Source: Lachnospiraceae bacterium (GTDB lineage: Bacteria; Bacillota; Clostridia; Lachnospirales; Lachnospiraceae). From it: DNA of 64,000 bases. The stretch's first letter is position 1; each line of letters opens with the position of its first letter. Positions 37,938-49,207 of the stretch are shown one piece after another. The notes under the pieces were generated by a model. That model did not search any database. It was not told the origin of the DNA and saw only the letters and a program-made list of their open reading frames with translations. Location of the stretch: contig JAEEMP010000061.1 in NCBI GenBank assembly GCA_016283275.1, positions 43,319 through 107,318 of the forward strand. The letters run 5' to 3'. Both the position numbers and the translations under genes were made by a program.

Positions 37938-39817
37938 ATGAATTTTATCCCCTTATCGTAACCGGTGCTATGATACTTGTCATGACAGTCATATTTGTAT
38001 TGGCTTTCATCCTTATGAAAGACAAAAAAGAAGCAATAGGCTTTGACAGGAATATGGCTGATTCGGAGATCGTAAAAAGGCTCCTTGGGTATGCAAAAAA
38101 GCATATAAAGGCCTTTGTATTTGTCATTTTTATAATGCTCGTTTCGATAGCGTATGACGTATACTCGCCCATTCTTGTGGGCAAGGCGGAGGAACTCGTT
38201 AAGGGTAATTTCGAGATGAAAGAACTTCTTAACGTAGTGTTTATATACTTTGGGGTACTTGCGGTATCCTTAGTCTGTACCTATATCCAGGCGATAGTGC
38301 TTCAGAAGACCGGGCAGAAGATCCTTTCCGAAATAAGGGAAGATGCGTTTACCCATATCGAAAGTCTTTCGCACGATCAATTGAATCATATACCCGTAGG
38401 TAAGCTCGTGACGCGTGTCACAAACGATACAAATGCCATATCCATGATGTTTACAAACATTCTGGTGACACTTCTTAAAAACGTATTTGTGATCGTGGGC
38501 GTATTGGTGGCAATGCTTTGTCTTAACTACCAGCTCACCCTTATGATCATGTGTTTTGTGCCGTTTATCGTTCTTTTTACCATCATATTCAGAAAGTTTT
38601 CAAGACGTGCCTACAGGCGCGTCAAGGACGGCACAACGGACATAAACACTTTCTTAAGCGAGAATCTTTCGGGCATGAAGGTGACTCAGGCTTTTAATGC
38701 CGAAGAAAAGAAGTTTAATGAGTTTAAGAAGCGTAACGATACCCTTAAAAAAGCAAAGCGCGATCAGATCTTTGTATTCGGGATATTCCGCCCCGTTGTG
38801 TACATGCTTTATATCACGTCCATTCTTTGCCTGTTCTATTTGGGCGGAAGAGGTTATATAAAGAATATAACGTTTCTGGGACAGGCCGTTACTTCGGGAA
38901 CTCTTGTAAGCTTTTATATGTATATATCCAAGTTCTTTAACCCTATCCAGAGCCTTGCGGAACAGTTTAACTGGCTTCAGTCCGCATTTGCTTCGGCCGA
39001 GAAGATATTCTCGATAATGGATACAAGGCCTGAGATCGAGGACAGTCCCGACGCGATCGGGGTAAAACATCTTGAGGGTAAGATAGAGTTTAAGAATGTC
39101 TGGTTTGCCTATGAGGGCGAAGAATGGGTCCTTAAGGATGTTTCTTTTACCGTTGAACCAAAAGAAACGGTTGCATTTGTGGGCTCGACCGGTTCCGGAA
39201 AAACAACGATCCTATCGCTTGTGTGCAGAAATTATGACATACAGAAAGGGCAGATACTTATTGACGGCCGCGATATAAAGGAATATAAGATCGCTGATCT
39301 GAGGCGTTGCTTCGGGCAGATGCTTCAGGATGTATTTCTGTTTGCCGGCACGATCAGGAGCAATATTGTTTTAAGGGAGACGGGTTTTGACGATGAAACG
39401 GTCATGGAAGCCTGCCGTTACGTAAATGCGGATAAGTTTATAGAAAGACTTCCGGGCGGTCTTGATGAAGAAGTAAGAGAGCGCGGCAACAACTTTTCAC
39501 AGGGGCAGCGGCAGCTTCTTTCTTTTGCAAGGACCATTATCCATAAGCCCGATGTAATGATACTTGATGAGGCAACCGCCAACATTGATACCGAGACTGA
39601 GATACTTATCCAGGATTCGCTTGAGAAGATGATGAATATCGGCACAATGCTCATGGTCGCTCACAGGCTTTCCACGATAAAGCATGCGGATAAGATATTT
39701 GTCATATCGCACGGAAAGATCGTCGAATCGGGAAGCCATAATGAGCTTATAAATGCCGGAGGAAAATATTACGAGCTTTATAAGCTTCAGTACGAGGACA
39801 AAAATGGAACCGAGTAA
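37934..39817 (+). CDS. ABC exporter, fused permease/ATPase (second half)
   Basis: GSTGSGKTTILSLV Walker A; FSQGQRQLLSFARTIIHKPDVMILDEATANID; 4-bp overlap with previous gene. Confidence 0.93.
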   Translation: MNEFYPLIVTGAMILVMTVIFVLAFILMKDKKEAIGFDRNMADSEIVKRLLGYAKKHIKAFVFVIFIMLVSIAYDVYSPILVGKAEELVKGNFEMKELLNVVFIYFGVLAVSLVCTYIQAIVLQKTGQKILSEIREDAFTHIESLSHDQLNHIPVGKLVTRVTNDTNAISMMFTNILVTLLKNVFVIVGVLVAMLCLNYQLTLMIMCFVPFIVLFTIIFRKFSRRAYRRVKDGTTDINTFLSENLSGMKVTQAFNAEEKKFNEFKKRNDTLKKAKRDQIFVFGIFRPVVYMLYITSILCLFYLGGRGYIKNITFLGQAVTSGTLVSFYMYISKFFNPIQSLAEQFNWLQSAFASAEKIFSIMDTRPEIEDSPDAIGVKHLEGKIEFKNVWFAYEGEEWVLKDVSFTVEPKETVAFVGSTGSGKTTILSLVCRNYDIQKGQILIDGRDIKEYKIADLRRCFGQMLQDVFLFAGTIRSNIVLRETGFDDETVMEACRYVNADKFIERLPGGLDEEVRERGNNFSQGQRQLLSFARTIIHKPDVMILDEATANIDTETEILIQDSLEKMMNIGTMLMVAHRLSTIKHADKIFVISHGKIVESGSHNELINAGGKYYELYKLQYEDKNGTE

Positions 39818-40412
39818 GCTTACGGAGAGAATTTCATATTTTTCGCAGGTAGAGGATCCGCTTTCGGCGGATGTGTTTATCATAAGAGGCGATAAAAGGC
39901 TTTTTGTGTATGACGCGGGTAACCGTCCCGATGCGGCATTGTGGCTTAATGCACAGGATGATCTTAAGACGGTCGTTATTTCACATTTTCATAAAGACCA
40001 TACCGCAAATCTATCAAGCCTTAAGTACGATGAACTTTATGTCGGAAGTTATACTCTTAAGGCACTCGGAAAAGGGACAAAAGTTGATTCGCATATGACG
40101 ATAACTGACGGCATAAAAGCCGACATTATCCCTGTTCCGTCCGGTCATGCAAAGGGATCGCTCTTATTGATGATCGACGACGAATATCTTTTTACAGGCG
40201 ATGCCACCTATTCCATGCTGAAAGACGGAAGAAGGGTCCACAATGCACAGCTTTTAAAAGATCAGATAGATATCATCTCAGCCCTCCCGGCCGATAAGAT
40301 AATACTGAGTCACGATCTTGGAAAAATACGCAAAAAGGCTGTCGTGTTACGTCTTCTTAAGACCATATACTCAAAGAGGACGCCCGACAGCCCATATATA
40401 TACGTTGATTAA
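39804..40412 (+). CDS. MBL-fold metallo-hydrolase
   Basis: VVISHFHKDHTANLS motif plus GHAKGSLLL and FTGDATY. Start chosen at ATG 39804 (MEPSKLTERISYF) overlapping the ABC gene end. Confidence 0.85.
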   Translation: MEPSKLTERISYFSQVEDPLSADVFIIRGDKRLFVYDAGNRPDAALWLNAQDDLKTVVISHFHKDHTANLSSLKYDELYVGSYTLKALGKGTKVDSHMTITDGIKADIIPVPSGHAKGSLLLMIDDEYLFTGDATYSMLKDGRRVHNAQLLKDQIDIISALPADKIILSHDLGKIRKKAVVLRLLKTIYSKRTPDSPYIYVD

Positions 40413-41761
40413 AGGTTGATCCTTAATCCTTTCGGATAATGATTTTTGACAACACCGTTTGAAGCTTTCCCGAAGCCTGCAGAGTAGTTGTTTATAAAAA
40501 CGGGAACCCATCCTTTTATTGAGGGATCACAGTTTATCGTCTCGCCGGCTATAAACTTTGCCGCTTCGTCCAAGCCGACAGTAACCGAATCCGTCACTTC
40601 AAAAGGTCTTAATGATATCATGAGGGAATGAGCGGGTTCAAAGCGCTTTCCCTTATCGGTCAAAACGTTTAGCCCGGGTCTTACAACGGACAGACCTTTC
40701 AGATCCGGCATAAGTGACGGAGTTAAATAGATATTTTCACCGAACGCGGTCACGCGGGTATCTTTTAAGATATCTTCGGCCGCTTCTTCTTTTATCTTAA
40801 ACTCGTCGGTGAGGATATTTTTTATATCTTCGGCAAAGATCAATGATACGTTGTTCTTTTTGCCCTTCAAGCGGGGGAATTCGTTTGTTTCATCAAAAAC
40901 GTTTTTTTCAAGCGTTCCGGCTTTTACAAGTTTTGCGACAAAATGACCTTCACCCTTTATTCTGTGCGGATAAAAGTGTTCTTTTGAAACAAGCGAAAAA
41001 TCGGGATGCCTGTTTATGAACGCTTCGATGTTTCCGTCGTTTTCGGCAAAAGAAAACGTACAGGTCGAATACACCATGACGCCGCCGGGTTTAAGCATGT
41101 CCGACGCACAGTCAAGGATCCCGGCCTGCCTTTTTGCACACATTGCTACATTTTCTTCGCTCCATTCGCCGATCGCGATCTCGTCTTTTCGGAACATTCC
41201 TTCGCCGGAACAGGGAGCATCGACCAATATCTTATCGAAGAACGCAGGAAAGAAGGATTTAAGCTTTTCGGGGTCTTCGTTTGTCACAACGGCATTTCTT
41301 ACGCCCATTCTTTCGATATTTGACGAAAGGATCAAAGAACGGCTTTTTACGATCTCATTGGAAACAAGAAGGCCTGCACCGTTTAATCTTGCAGCAATCT
41401 GTGTGCTCTTTCCTCCGGGAGCCGCACAAAGATCGAGTACGATATCACCGGGGCGGGGATCGAGTAAAGCAACCGCGGACATTGCACTCGGCTCCTGAAT
41501 ATAATATGCGCCGGCTTCGTGAAGCGGATGTTTTCCCGGCCGGTCCTTTTCGTCATAATAAAAGCCTTCAAAAGCCCAAGGAACTTCGGAAAGGTCAATG
41601 GGCAGAGAAGACTTAAGTTCATCACATGTACCCTTAAGGGTATTGCACCTTAAACCATAGACGCGTTTATCGCCGTAAGAAGCCATAAACGCGTCATATT
41701 CGTCTTTAAGGTCATTTTTCATTCTGTCTTTAAAGGCTTTCGGAAGAAGATCGGGTGACAT
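40409..41761 (-). CDS. rsmF: 16S rRNA (cytosine-C5)-methyltransferase, RsmF-like (NOL1/NOP2/Sun family)
   Basis: VLDLCAAPGGKSTQIAARLNG, ILVDAPCSGEGMFRKD, MVYSTCTFSFAENDGNIEAF. Confidence 0.9.
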   Translation of the reverse strand: MSPDLLPKAFKDRMKNDLKDEYDAFMASYGDKRVYGLRCNTLKGTCDELKSSLPIDLSEVPWAFEGFYYDEKDRPGKHPLHEAGAYYIQEPSAMSAVALLDPRPGDIVLDLCAAPGGKSTQIAARLNGAGLLVSNEIVKSRSLILSSNIERMGVRNAVVTNEDPEKLKSFFPAFFDKILVDAPCSGEGMFRKDEIAIGEWSEENVAMCAKRQAGILDCASDMLKPGGVMVYSTCTFSFAENDGNIEAFINRHPDFSLVSKEHFYPHRIKGEGHFVAKLVKAGTLEKNVFDETNEFPRLKGKKNNVSLIFAEDIKNILTDEFKIKEEAAEDILKDTRVTAFGENIYLTPSLMPDLKGLSVVRPGLNVLTDKGKRFEPAHSLMISLRPFEVTDSVTVGLDEAAKFIAGETINCDPSIKGWVPVFINNYSAGFGKASNGVVKNHYPKGLRINL

Positions 41762-42336
41762 TAATTATCCTTTGTGGCTTCCTTTAAAGCCTTTTTGGCA
41801 ACATTAATAAGTTTCTTTGTCTCGGGAGAATTTAAGATGCTTGAAAGTGTGCTTTCATCCTTTTTTTGCTCGGTCTTCTTTTTTCCCGAAGAAGAGGTTT
41901 TCTTTTTGGACGAGGAAGAAGTCGTCTTTTTCTTTCCCGATGTCGAAGACGAAGAAGTCTTTTTCTTCGAGGAGGAAGAAGACTTTCCCGTTGAGGATGA
42001 GCCTGTGATCGATTTAAAAGCAGTATATACTTTTGCGGACTTTGCGGCAAGTTTGGAAACCTTTGCCTTATCGGTTGCCACTATAAATGTATCGTGTCCT
42101 TTTGCATCATGATAAGCTGCGTAATATGCATATGCAGCCCCGATCTCCGATGCGGAATCCACTTTGCAATACTCGTATTCGCAGGCAAGTTCGTTTAAAG
42201 CCTCGGAAACTGCTTTGGGCATTTCGCTTTTGGCTTTTTGTGAAACCAAAATTATTAGATCGGATTTTGTAAGTTTGTCCGCACCTGCAAGTTCGGTCTT
42301 TTTGGCATCGTCAACTGTGATGATCACTGCTTTCAT
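41761..42336 (-). CDS. Hypothetical protein with Ser/Lys-rich histone H1-like C-terminal region
   Basis: 191 aa; C-terminal SSSTGKSSSSSKKKTSSSSTSGKKKTTSSSSKKKTSSSGKKKTEQKK; 1-nt overlap (TAATG-type) with the downstream rsmF start. Confidence 0.75.
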   Translation of the reverse strand: MKAVIITVDDAKKTELAGADKLTKSDLIILVSQKAKSEMPKAVSEALNELACEYEYCKVDSASEIGAAYAYYAAYHDAKGHDTFIVATDKAKVSKLAAKSAKVYTAFKSITGSSSTGKSSSSSKKKTSSSSTSGKKKTTSSSSKKKTSSSGKKKTEQKKDESTLSSILNSPETKKLINVAKKALKEATKDN

Positions 42337-43032
42337 TTATTTTACCTCCTTCAAAAGATAATCAAGGAAAAGTTTTGCATTTTCGGGTCTTTTGGTATTA
42401 ACAGCAACAGAATACAAAACTTTTTCGACCTCGGGATAACAGTAATTGTCGTTTAGGACCTTCGAATCCGTAACGTCTATGTATAACGGTGCGGTCTCTC
42501 CGGTAGGATTCTGATCCGAGTCATAGATATTGCCCCAGATGACTCTGTCGCCCAAGGCATTTAATTCTTCTTCGGAAAGAAAATCCCTCAGATCCATGTA
42601 AAAAGAAGATATTTCGTATTTATTGAGCGTTGGGGCATCGCCGAGCATAACATCGCAATCATTGGCCGCGATCACCGCGATCCACTTCTGAAGACTTACG
42701 TATGTGGCGTTGTCCATTGCATCTTCGATTATCTTGATGGTCTCATCATATGTTACCTGATATTTTTTTGTATCTATTCCGAGATAGGCTTCAAATTCCG
42801 CGGCGTCGGGCGCCTGGTAGGCATTGATGAAAAGAACGTTTGCCGCATTGTCTTTAGCCGTAACGACGGACCTTATTATCGAGAACAGCCCGATGGCAAC
42901 GGCGATTATAACAATGGTGGGAATGAGATAGTATTGTTTGTAATAATCAAGCTTGTATTTAAAACTTTTTCCTTTAAGATATTCTTTCTGTTCGTTGATT
43001 ATTTCTTTTTGTGTGGGATCCAATAGTTTCAT
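42337..43032 (-). CDS. Hypothetical single-TM protein
   Basis: MKLLDPTQKEIINEQKEYLKGKSFKYKLDYYKQYYLIPTIVIIAVAIGLFSIIRSV...; start chosen at internal ATG 43032 (AAGGAA upstream) instead of 43131. Confidence 0.65.
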   Translation of the reverse strand: MKLLDPTQKEIINEQKEYLKGKSFKYKLDYYKQYYLIPTIVIIAVAIGLFSIIRSVVTAKDNAANVLFINAYQAPDAAEFEAYLGIDTKKYQVTYDETIKIIEDAMDNATYVSLQKWIAVIAANDCDVMLGDAPTLNKYEISSFYMDLRDFLSEEELNALGDRVIWGNIYDSDQNPTGETAPLYIDVTDSKVLNDNYCYPEVEKVLYSVAVNTKRPENAKLFLDYLLKEVK

Positions 43033-43185
43033 ATTTGTCAATTTCCTTCTCAAATCATTATCGTAAAAGCGCAAAAAGGTGTCAACAATTGTTTCTAAAC
43101 TTTCTGTGAAATATTCAAAAGAGTTTACCATTTTTGAGATTTTCTGTTACACTAATACATACTAAGATATATAAGGAGTTTTAAA

Positions 43186-43686
43186 ATGAGTGATTCGTAT
43201 GTTGAATGCCTTGTGGCACAAAAATCTTCGCCGGTTAAGGCATTCTTTAAATATTTACTTATAGCGTTAACGGTGATCTCGGGACTTGCGGGTCTTGTAT
43301 TCGGTTCGCCGATACTTGTGTTTGTGGCAGCCGCCTTCGGCGTGGGTGCGTATTTCGTATCGCTGTTTTCAAACGTAGAGTTTGAATATCTTTATCTTGA
43401 CAAGGAGATAACAGTAGCCAAGATATACAACAAGCAAAGACGCAAGAAAGTCGGCACCTACGAACTTGACAAGATCGAGATAATGGCACCTTTAAACAGC
43501 TGGCATCTTGATTCTTTCAAGAACCGTACTTTCAAGGAAGTCGACTATTCAAGCGGTGTGGCCGGGCAGCCCGAGAAGAGGTATTTATTCTACTATAACG
43601 GTGAGCAGAAAGTCATATTCGAACCCAATGCCGAACTTGTCAAGCTTGCCAGGAACGCAGCCCCCAGAAAAGTCTTTATTGACTGA
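43186..43686 (+). CDS. Conserved hypothetical membrane protein (possibly DUF6106-like)
   Basis: Two TM segments then EFEYLYLDKEITVAKIYNKQRRKKVGTYELDKIEIMAP; AAGGAG RBS. Confidence 0.7.
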   Translation: MSDSYVECLVAQKSSPVKAFFKYLLIALTVISGLAGLVFGSPILVFVAAAFGVGAYFVSLFSNVEFEYLYLDKEITVAKIYNKQRRKKVGTYELDKIEIMAPLNSWHLDSFKNRTFKEVDYSSGVAGQPEKRYLFYYNGEQKVIFEPNAELVKLARNAAPRKVFID

Positions 43687-43710
43687 AAAAAACAACATTA
43701 AAAATAGGTG

Positions 43711-43739
43711 TTGACATATTCTTTTTACTTTGTTAAACT
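43711..43739 (+). promoter_or_regulatory. Putative sigma-A promoter for guaB
   Basis: TTGACA (43711-43716), 17-nt spacer, TAAACT (43734-43739). Confidence 0.6.
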
Positions 43740-43835
43740 CACCAATAAATTTATCAGCGGATCGGACATTGTACATGTAAGGTCCGCTTTAAGTTTAAAG
43801 AAGTGCCCAAAGATCCCTTCCGGATCTTTTCATAA

Positions 43836-45323
<1,488 letters not shown>

Positions 45324-45335
45324 ACTTGTTTACAT

Positions 45336-45373
45336 AAGCGCTTCGGTTCCGTATGGGATCGAAGCGCTTTTAA
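45336..45373 (+). terminator. Intrinsic terminator downstream of guaB
   Basis: aagcgcttcg...cgaagcgctt stem followed by tt. Confidence 0.8.
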
Positions 45374-45519
45374 AAATAGTACGATAGTCTCAGAAAACGT
45401 GATAAATATCGGAAAAACGTGTAAATTAACCCCGTATTTTTTGTAAAATTCTTGCAAACGATCAATATATTATGGTAAACTGATTCTCGGGATGTGTATT
45501 TGGAAAACTATGTTCAGGG

Positions 45520-48162
45520 ATGGGTATATTACAAGTGGAAAAGAATATGCTTGATTTGGTTATTGCCCGGCGTCTGGGCTCCCGTTTCAGTAACGTAGCG
45601 GGAGTATACATGTATGGGCTTAACCATGACGGGGAGGTAACGATCGATGTTACCGGTGACCCTACCGAGAGCAGCAGGCTTCTTGATATGATCGGCCGGG
45701 ATGCTCTGGATGAACTGTATCACAGAGTTTCAGATTCGGATCTGGAAGTTCAGGCCATTGAGGAAACTGTTATTCCAAACGTTCGCGCAGCAGGTGTGTC
45801 ATTTCGTGTAGATGATTCGCCGTTATTTACGTGGGTGATTCTTGGTGTGCTCGAAGACGAAGAATTAAAAGTTCCCGGAGCGCTCAACACTTCGGAATTT
45901 TCTTTCACGACAACACTGGACCGGTTTGTCGATGCCATAGATATTATCAGAGATGTAACTCAGCTTATTTTGTTTAATAAGGTTTCTCTTTTTAATGCGG
46001 AAGCGGAGAGCAGAAGAAGCAAATTCTCGGAAGAAGAGATGAAGGCTTCATTAAAGCATGCCGAAGCCATTTCCGAGGTTGTACAGCTTCTCGACAACGA
46101 TGACGCTATCGAAGCCGTTATGCGCGAATGCATGGAACTCATCGGTGAGTATCTTGATATATCTTCGGCCATGGTCGTCCGCACAAGACCCAACAGAGAT
46201 ACAATGGACGTCGCAGCAGAATGGAATAATCGCGGCGTTATTTCGCTGTTCGATCAGTTCAGGGACAGAAAGATATTTTCTTTTGTGCGCGGAGATAAAC
46301 CGCTCGTTGTTTCTTCGGATTCCGAGACCCCGCCTCAGATATCAAAGGATATGGCATTTCTTGCGATAAAGGCTTTGGTGGTGCTGCCTATCCATGTAAG
46401 TAACGGATATGGCATGTATGCATGTTTTATGGATTCGAATCCTTCAAAGGTATGGAAGGTCGAAGAAGTTAAATTTTTGTACGATGCATCGCATGTGCTT
46501 CATTCGGTGGTCACAAAGCGTATTCAGAAGAATTCGCTTGCAGGCTCTTATGCATCGCTTGAAGCCGTGCTTGATAATGTCGGAAGTGCGATCTATGTAA
46601 GGGATGTTGAATCGGGTAAACCGCTTTTTATGAACAGGATATTAAAGAGCACTTTTGCGACGGAACTTCAGACAGGTACTCTCGATAAGCTTTTTGACAG
46701 TGCCATTCCGGTCAATCGCGGAAGCGGTATATACGAGATCCACCATATAGACAGAAACCGCTGGTACGATCTTCATTACACCTACATCAACTGGGTGGAC
46801 GGCCGCAAGGTTTCGCTCTGCGCCGCATATGATGTTACGGATAAAAAGACATATCAAAGACGTATCGAGCAGCAGGCCTGCACAGACTTCCTTACCGGTC
46901 TTTATAACCGTATGTGCTGTGAAAGAGATCTTGCGATGCACATCGATTCGTCCAAGCAAAACGGCATGACCGGTGCGCTTTTGTATCTCGACCTTGATGA
47001 CTTTAAGCATATCAACGACGGTTTGGGCCATCAGTACGGCGATGTTCTTTTAAAGGCGATCTCGCATTCGCTCCAGCGTATCGACGGTATACAGAATACC
47101 TGTTACAGAATGGGCGGCGATGAATTTGTCATAATCATCCCTCCGGAAGCTTATAAGAACTTTGAAAGAATAGTTGAAAGGATCAGGGATATCTTCAGCA
47201 AGCCCTGGTATTTAAAGGATGCCGATTATTACTGTACCATGAGTATGGGTATAGTGGAGTTCCCCGAAGCAGGCGAAAGCGTTCAGGATCTTATCAAAAA
47301 GGCCGATGTTGCAATGTTCGAGGCCAAGAAGGAAGGCAAAAACCGTATTGCCAAGTATTCCGACAAGATCGTTATCTCGTCGAACAGACGTCTCGACATG
47401 GAAAAGAACATGCGTGACGCCATTACCAACGAGTTTAAGGAATTTCAGGTATATTATCAGCCTATAGTAGATATCCAGCAGAAAGGAAATCCATGTATAG
47501 GAGCAGAAGCCCTCATAAGATGGAATTCCGCGGAACTCGGGTTTATCTCACCGAGTGACTTTATCCCGCTTGCCGAGTACCTTGGGCTTATAAATCCGAT
47601 AGGCAACAATGTTTTAAAAGAAGCCTGTCGTGAAGTTAAGTACTGGAATGAACACGGGCATGAAAATTTTAAAGTAAATGTTAATTTATCGGTGGTACAG
47701 TTGCTCCAGACCGATATTATTGATATAGTTAAGGAGACGATCGAAGAGACGGGAGCCAATCCCAACAACCTCACCCTTGAGGTTACGGAGAGTCTTGCTA
47801 TCAACGATATGGACAGAATGAAAAAGATCCTTTCCAATATCAAGACCCTCGGGGTTAAGATCGCTCTTGATGATTTCGGAACGGGTTACAGTTCGCTTAA
47901 TCATATACGCGAGATCCCGTTTGATGTTATCAAAGTCGATCAGAGCTTCGTTAGAGATCTTGCCGATGATGCTTACTCGCAGTCGTTTATCAAGATGGTT
48001 GCGGAGCTTGCGGAGACGATCGGTGTTAACATTTGTGTCGAAGGTATCGAGACCAAAGAGCAGTTCGATGCTCTTAACGGCATGAAGGTTAAGATGGTAC
48101 AAGGTTTTTATTTCGACAGGCCTATGACAAGAGAAGATTTTGAGGCCAAATATATAGGGTAA
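45520..48162 (+). CDS. GGDEF-EAL bifunctional c-di-GMP protein with N-terminal GAF-like region
   Basis: RMGGDEFVIII; IGAEALIRW, NVNLSVVQ, DDFGTGYSSL, IKVDQSFV, VEGIETKEQ (EAL catalytic set conserved). Confidence 0.93.
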   Translation: MGILQVEKNMLDLVIARRLGSRFSNVAGVYMYGLNHDGEVTIDVTGDPTESSRLLDMIGRDALDELYHRVSDSDLEVQAIEETVIPNVRAAGVSFRVDDSPLFTWVILGVLEDEELKVPGALNTSEFSFTTTLDRFVDAIDIIRDVTQLILFNKVSLFNAEAESRRSKFSEEEMKASLKHAEAISEVVQLLDNDDAIEAVMRECMELIGEYLDISSAMVVRTRPNRDTMDVAAEWNNRGVISLFDQFRDRKIFSFVRGDKPLVVSSDSETPPQISKDMAFLAIKALVVLPIHVSNGYGMYACFMDSNPSKVWKVEEVKFLYDASHVLHSVVTKRIQKNSLAGSYASLEAVLDNVGSAIYVRDVESGKPLFMNRILKSTFATELQTGTLDKLFDSAIPVNRGSGIYEIHHIDRNRWYDLHYTYINWVDGRKVSLCAAYDVTDKKTYQRRIEQQACTDFLTGLYNRMCCERDLAMHIDSSKQNGMTGALLYLDLDDFKHINDGLGHQYGDVLLKAISHSLQRIDGIQNTCYRMGGDEFVIIIPPEAYKNFERIVERIRDIFSKPWYLKDADYYCTMSMGIVEFPEAGESVQDLIKKADVAMFEAKKEGKNRIAKYSDKIVISSNRRLDMEKNMRDAITNEFKEFQVYYQPIVDIQQKGNPCIGAEALIRWNSAELGFISPSDFIPLAEYLGLINPIGNNVLKEACREVKYWNEHGHENFKVNVNLSVVQLLQTDIIDIVKETIEETGANPNNLTLEVTESLAINDMDRMKKILSNIKTLGVKIALDDFGTGYSSLNHIREIPFDVIKVDQSFVRDLADDAYSQSFIKMVAELAETIGVNICVEGIETKEQFDALNGMKVKMVQGFYFDRPMTREDFEAKYIG

Positions 48163-48184
48163 ATAATTATTTGAGGAGGCCTTT

Positions 48185-49015
48185 ATGGCAGACGGTTTAC
48201 TGTCCGGCCTTGAATCTTTCGGATTCAGCGGACTTGAAGGCGTGAGCCTGTTTGAAGAAGAGAAAAAAGAAGAAAAGAAAGATGCCGAAAAGGCACCGGT
48301 AATAACCGAGAAGGACTTTCTTTTGGACAGGACGATCGAGTGTCCGGTATGCGAATCAAAGTTTAAATATCGTTCGGTAAAGGCATCTTCCGCAAAACTT
48401 GTATCTACCGATAAAGATTTAAGACCGCGCCACGAGCATATCGATATATCGAAATATGATGTGATCATGTGCCCCATGTGCGGGTATACCGCTCTTTCAA
48501 GATACTTTCCGAATGTTTTGGATCTTCAGAAGAAGAGGATACGTGAAAAGATCTGTGCCAATTTCAAAATGCGTCCCGGTGCACCGGAAGAATATTCTTA
48601 CGACGAAGCCATAGAATATTACAAAATGGCACTTTTAAATGCGGTCGTAAAGGGCGCGAAGGCCAGTGAAAAGGCTTATATCTGTCTTAAATCATCGTGG
48701 ATGTACAGAGGAAAAGCCGAAGAAGTGGGTGAATCCGATCCCGAATACGCAAAGATCAAGGCCACCGAGCTTGAGTTCACCAAGAATGCATACGAAGGAT
48801 TTTCACAGGCTGTCCAGGCCGAAGGTTTCCCCATGTGCGGAATGGACGAGACTACCGTTGATTATCTTATGGCCAACCTTGCGGATATGACTTCTCATTA
48901 TGATGTGGCTTCAAAGCTTATAGCCAAGATACTCGCATCTCCTTCCGCGACTCCCCGTATAAAGGACAAGACCAGAGATCTTAAGGATGAGATAGTAAAG
49001 AAACTTAAAAAATAA
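48185..49015 (+). CDS. DUF2225 family protein
   Basis: ECPVCESKFKYRSVKASSAKLVSTDKDLRPRHEHIDISKYDVIMCPMCGYTALSRYFP. Confidence 0.85.
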   Translation: MADGLLSGLESFGFSGLEGVSLFEEEKKEEKKDAEKAPVITEKDFLLDRTIECPVCESKFKYRSVKASSAKLVSTDKDLRPRHEHIDISKYDVIMCPMCGYTALSRYFPNVLDLQKKRIREKICANFKMRPGAPEEYSYDEAIEYYKMALLNAVVKGAKASEKAYICLKSSWMYRGKAEEVGESDPEYAKIKATELEFTKNAYEGFSQAVQAEGFPMCGMDETTVDYLMANLADMTSHYDVASKLIAKILASPSATPRIKDKTRDLKDEIVKKLKK

Positions 49016-49080
49016 ATGAAAAATATGTGTAAAAATCACAATTGACACTTCGTTCTTTTGCCGATATTCTATTAACGTAA

Positions 49081-49187
49081 CGAGTCTATATGACTGACGG
49101 ATTATGTGGAATCGACCACAGGAAGTATAGATGATCAAAGCCGACCGTCTGGGCGCCGATGAGGATAGCCCTGCGTCGGCTTTTTTT
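49081..49187 (+). promoter_or_regulatory. ZTP (pfl motif) riboswitch with intrinsic terminator expression platform
   Basis: P1 TCTATA(49085-90)/TATAGA(49126-31); P2 TGTGG/CCACA; conserved TGACTGACGG and GCCGACCGTCTGGGC; pseudoknot GACGG(49096-100)/CCGTC(49145-149); terminator AAAGCCGAC/GTCGGCTTT then T run; upstream of purine genes. Confidence 0.9.
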
Positions 49188-49207
49188 AAACATTAAGGAG
49201 ACCAGCC

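Noticed and set aside
41774-42361. Plus-strand ORFs opposite the Ser/Lys-rich protein
   Set aside because: Poly-Phe/Glu/Ser translation of the antisense of AAG/TCT repeats; minus-strand gene has operon context with rsmF.
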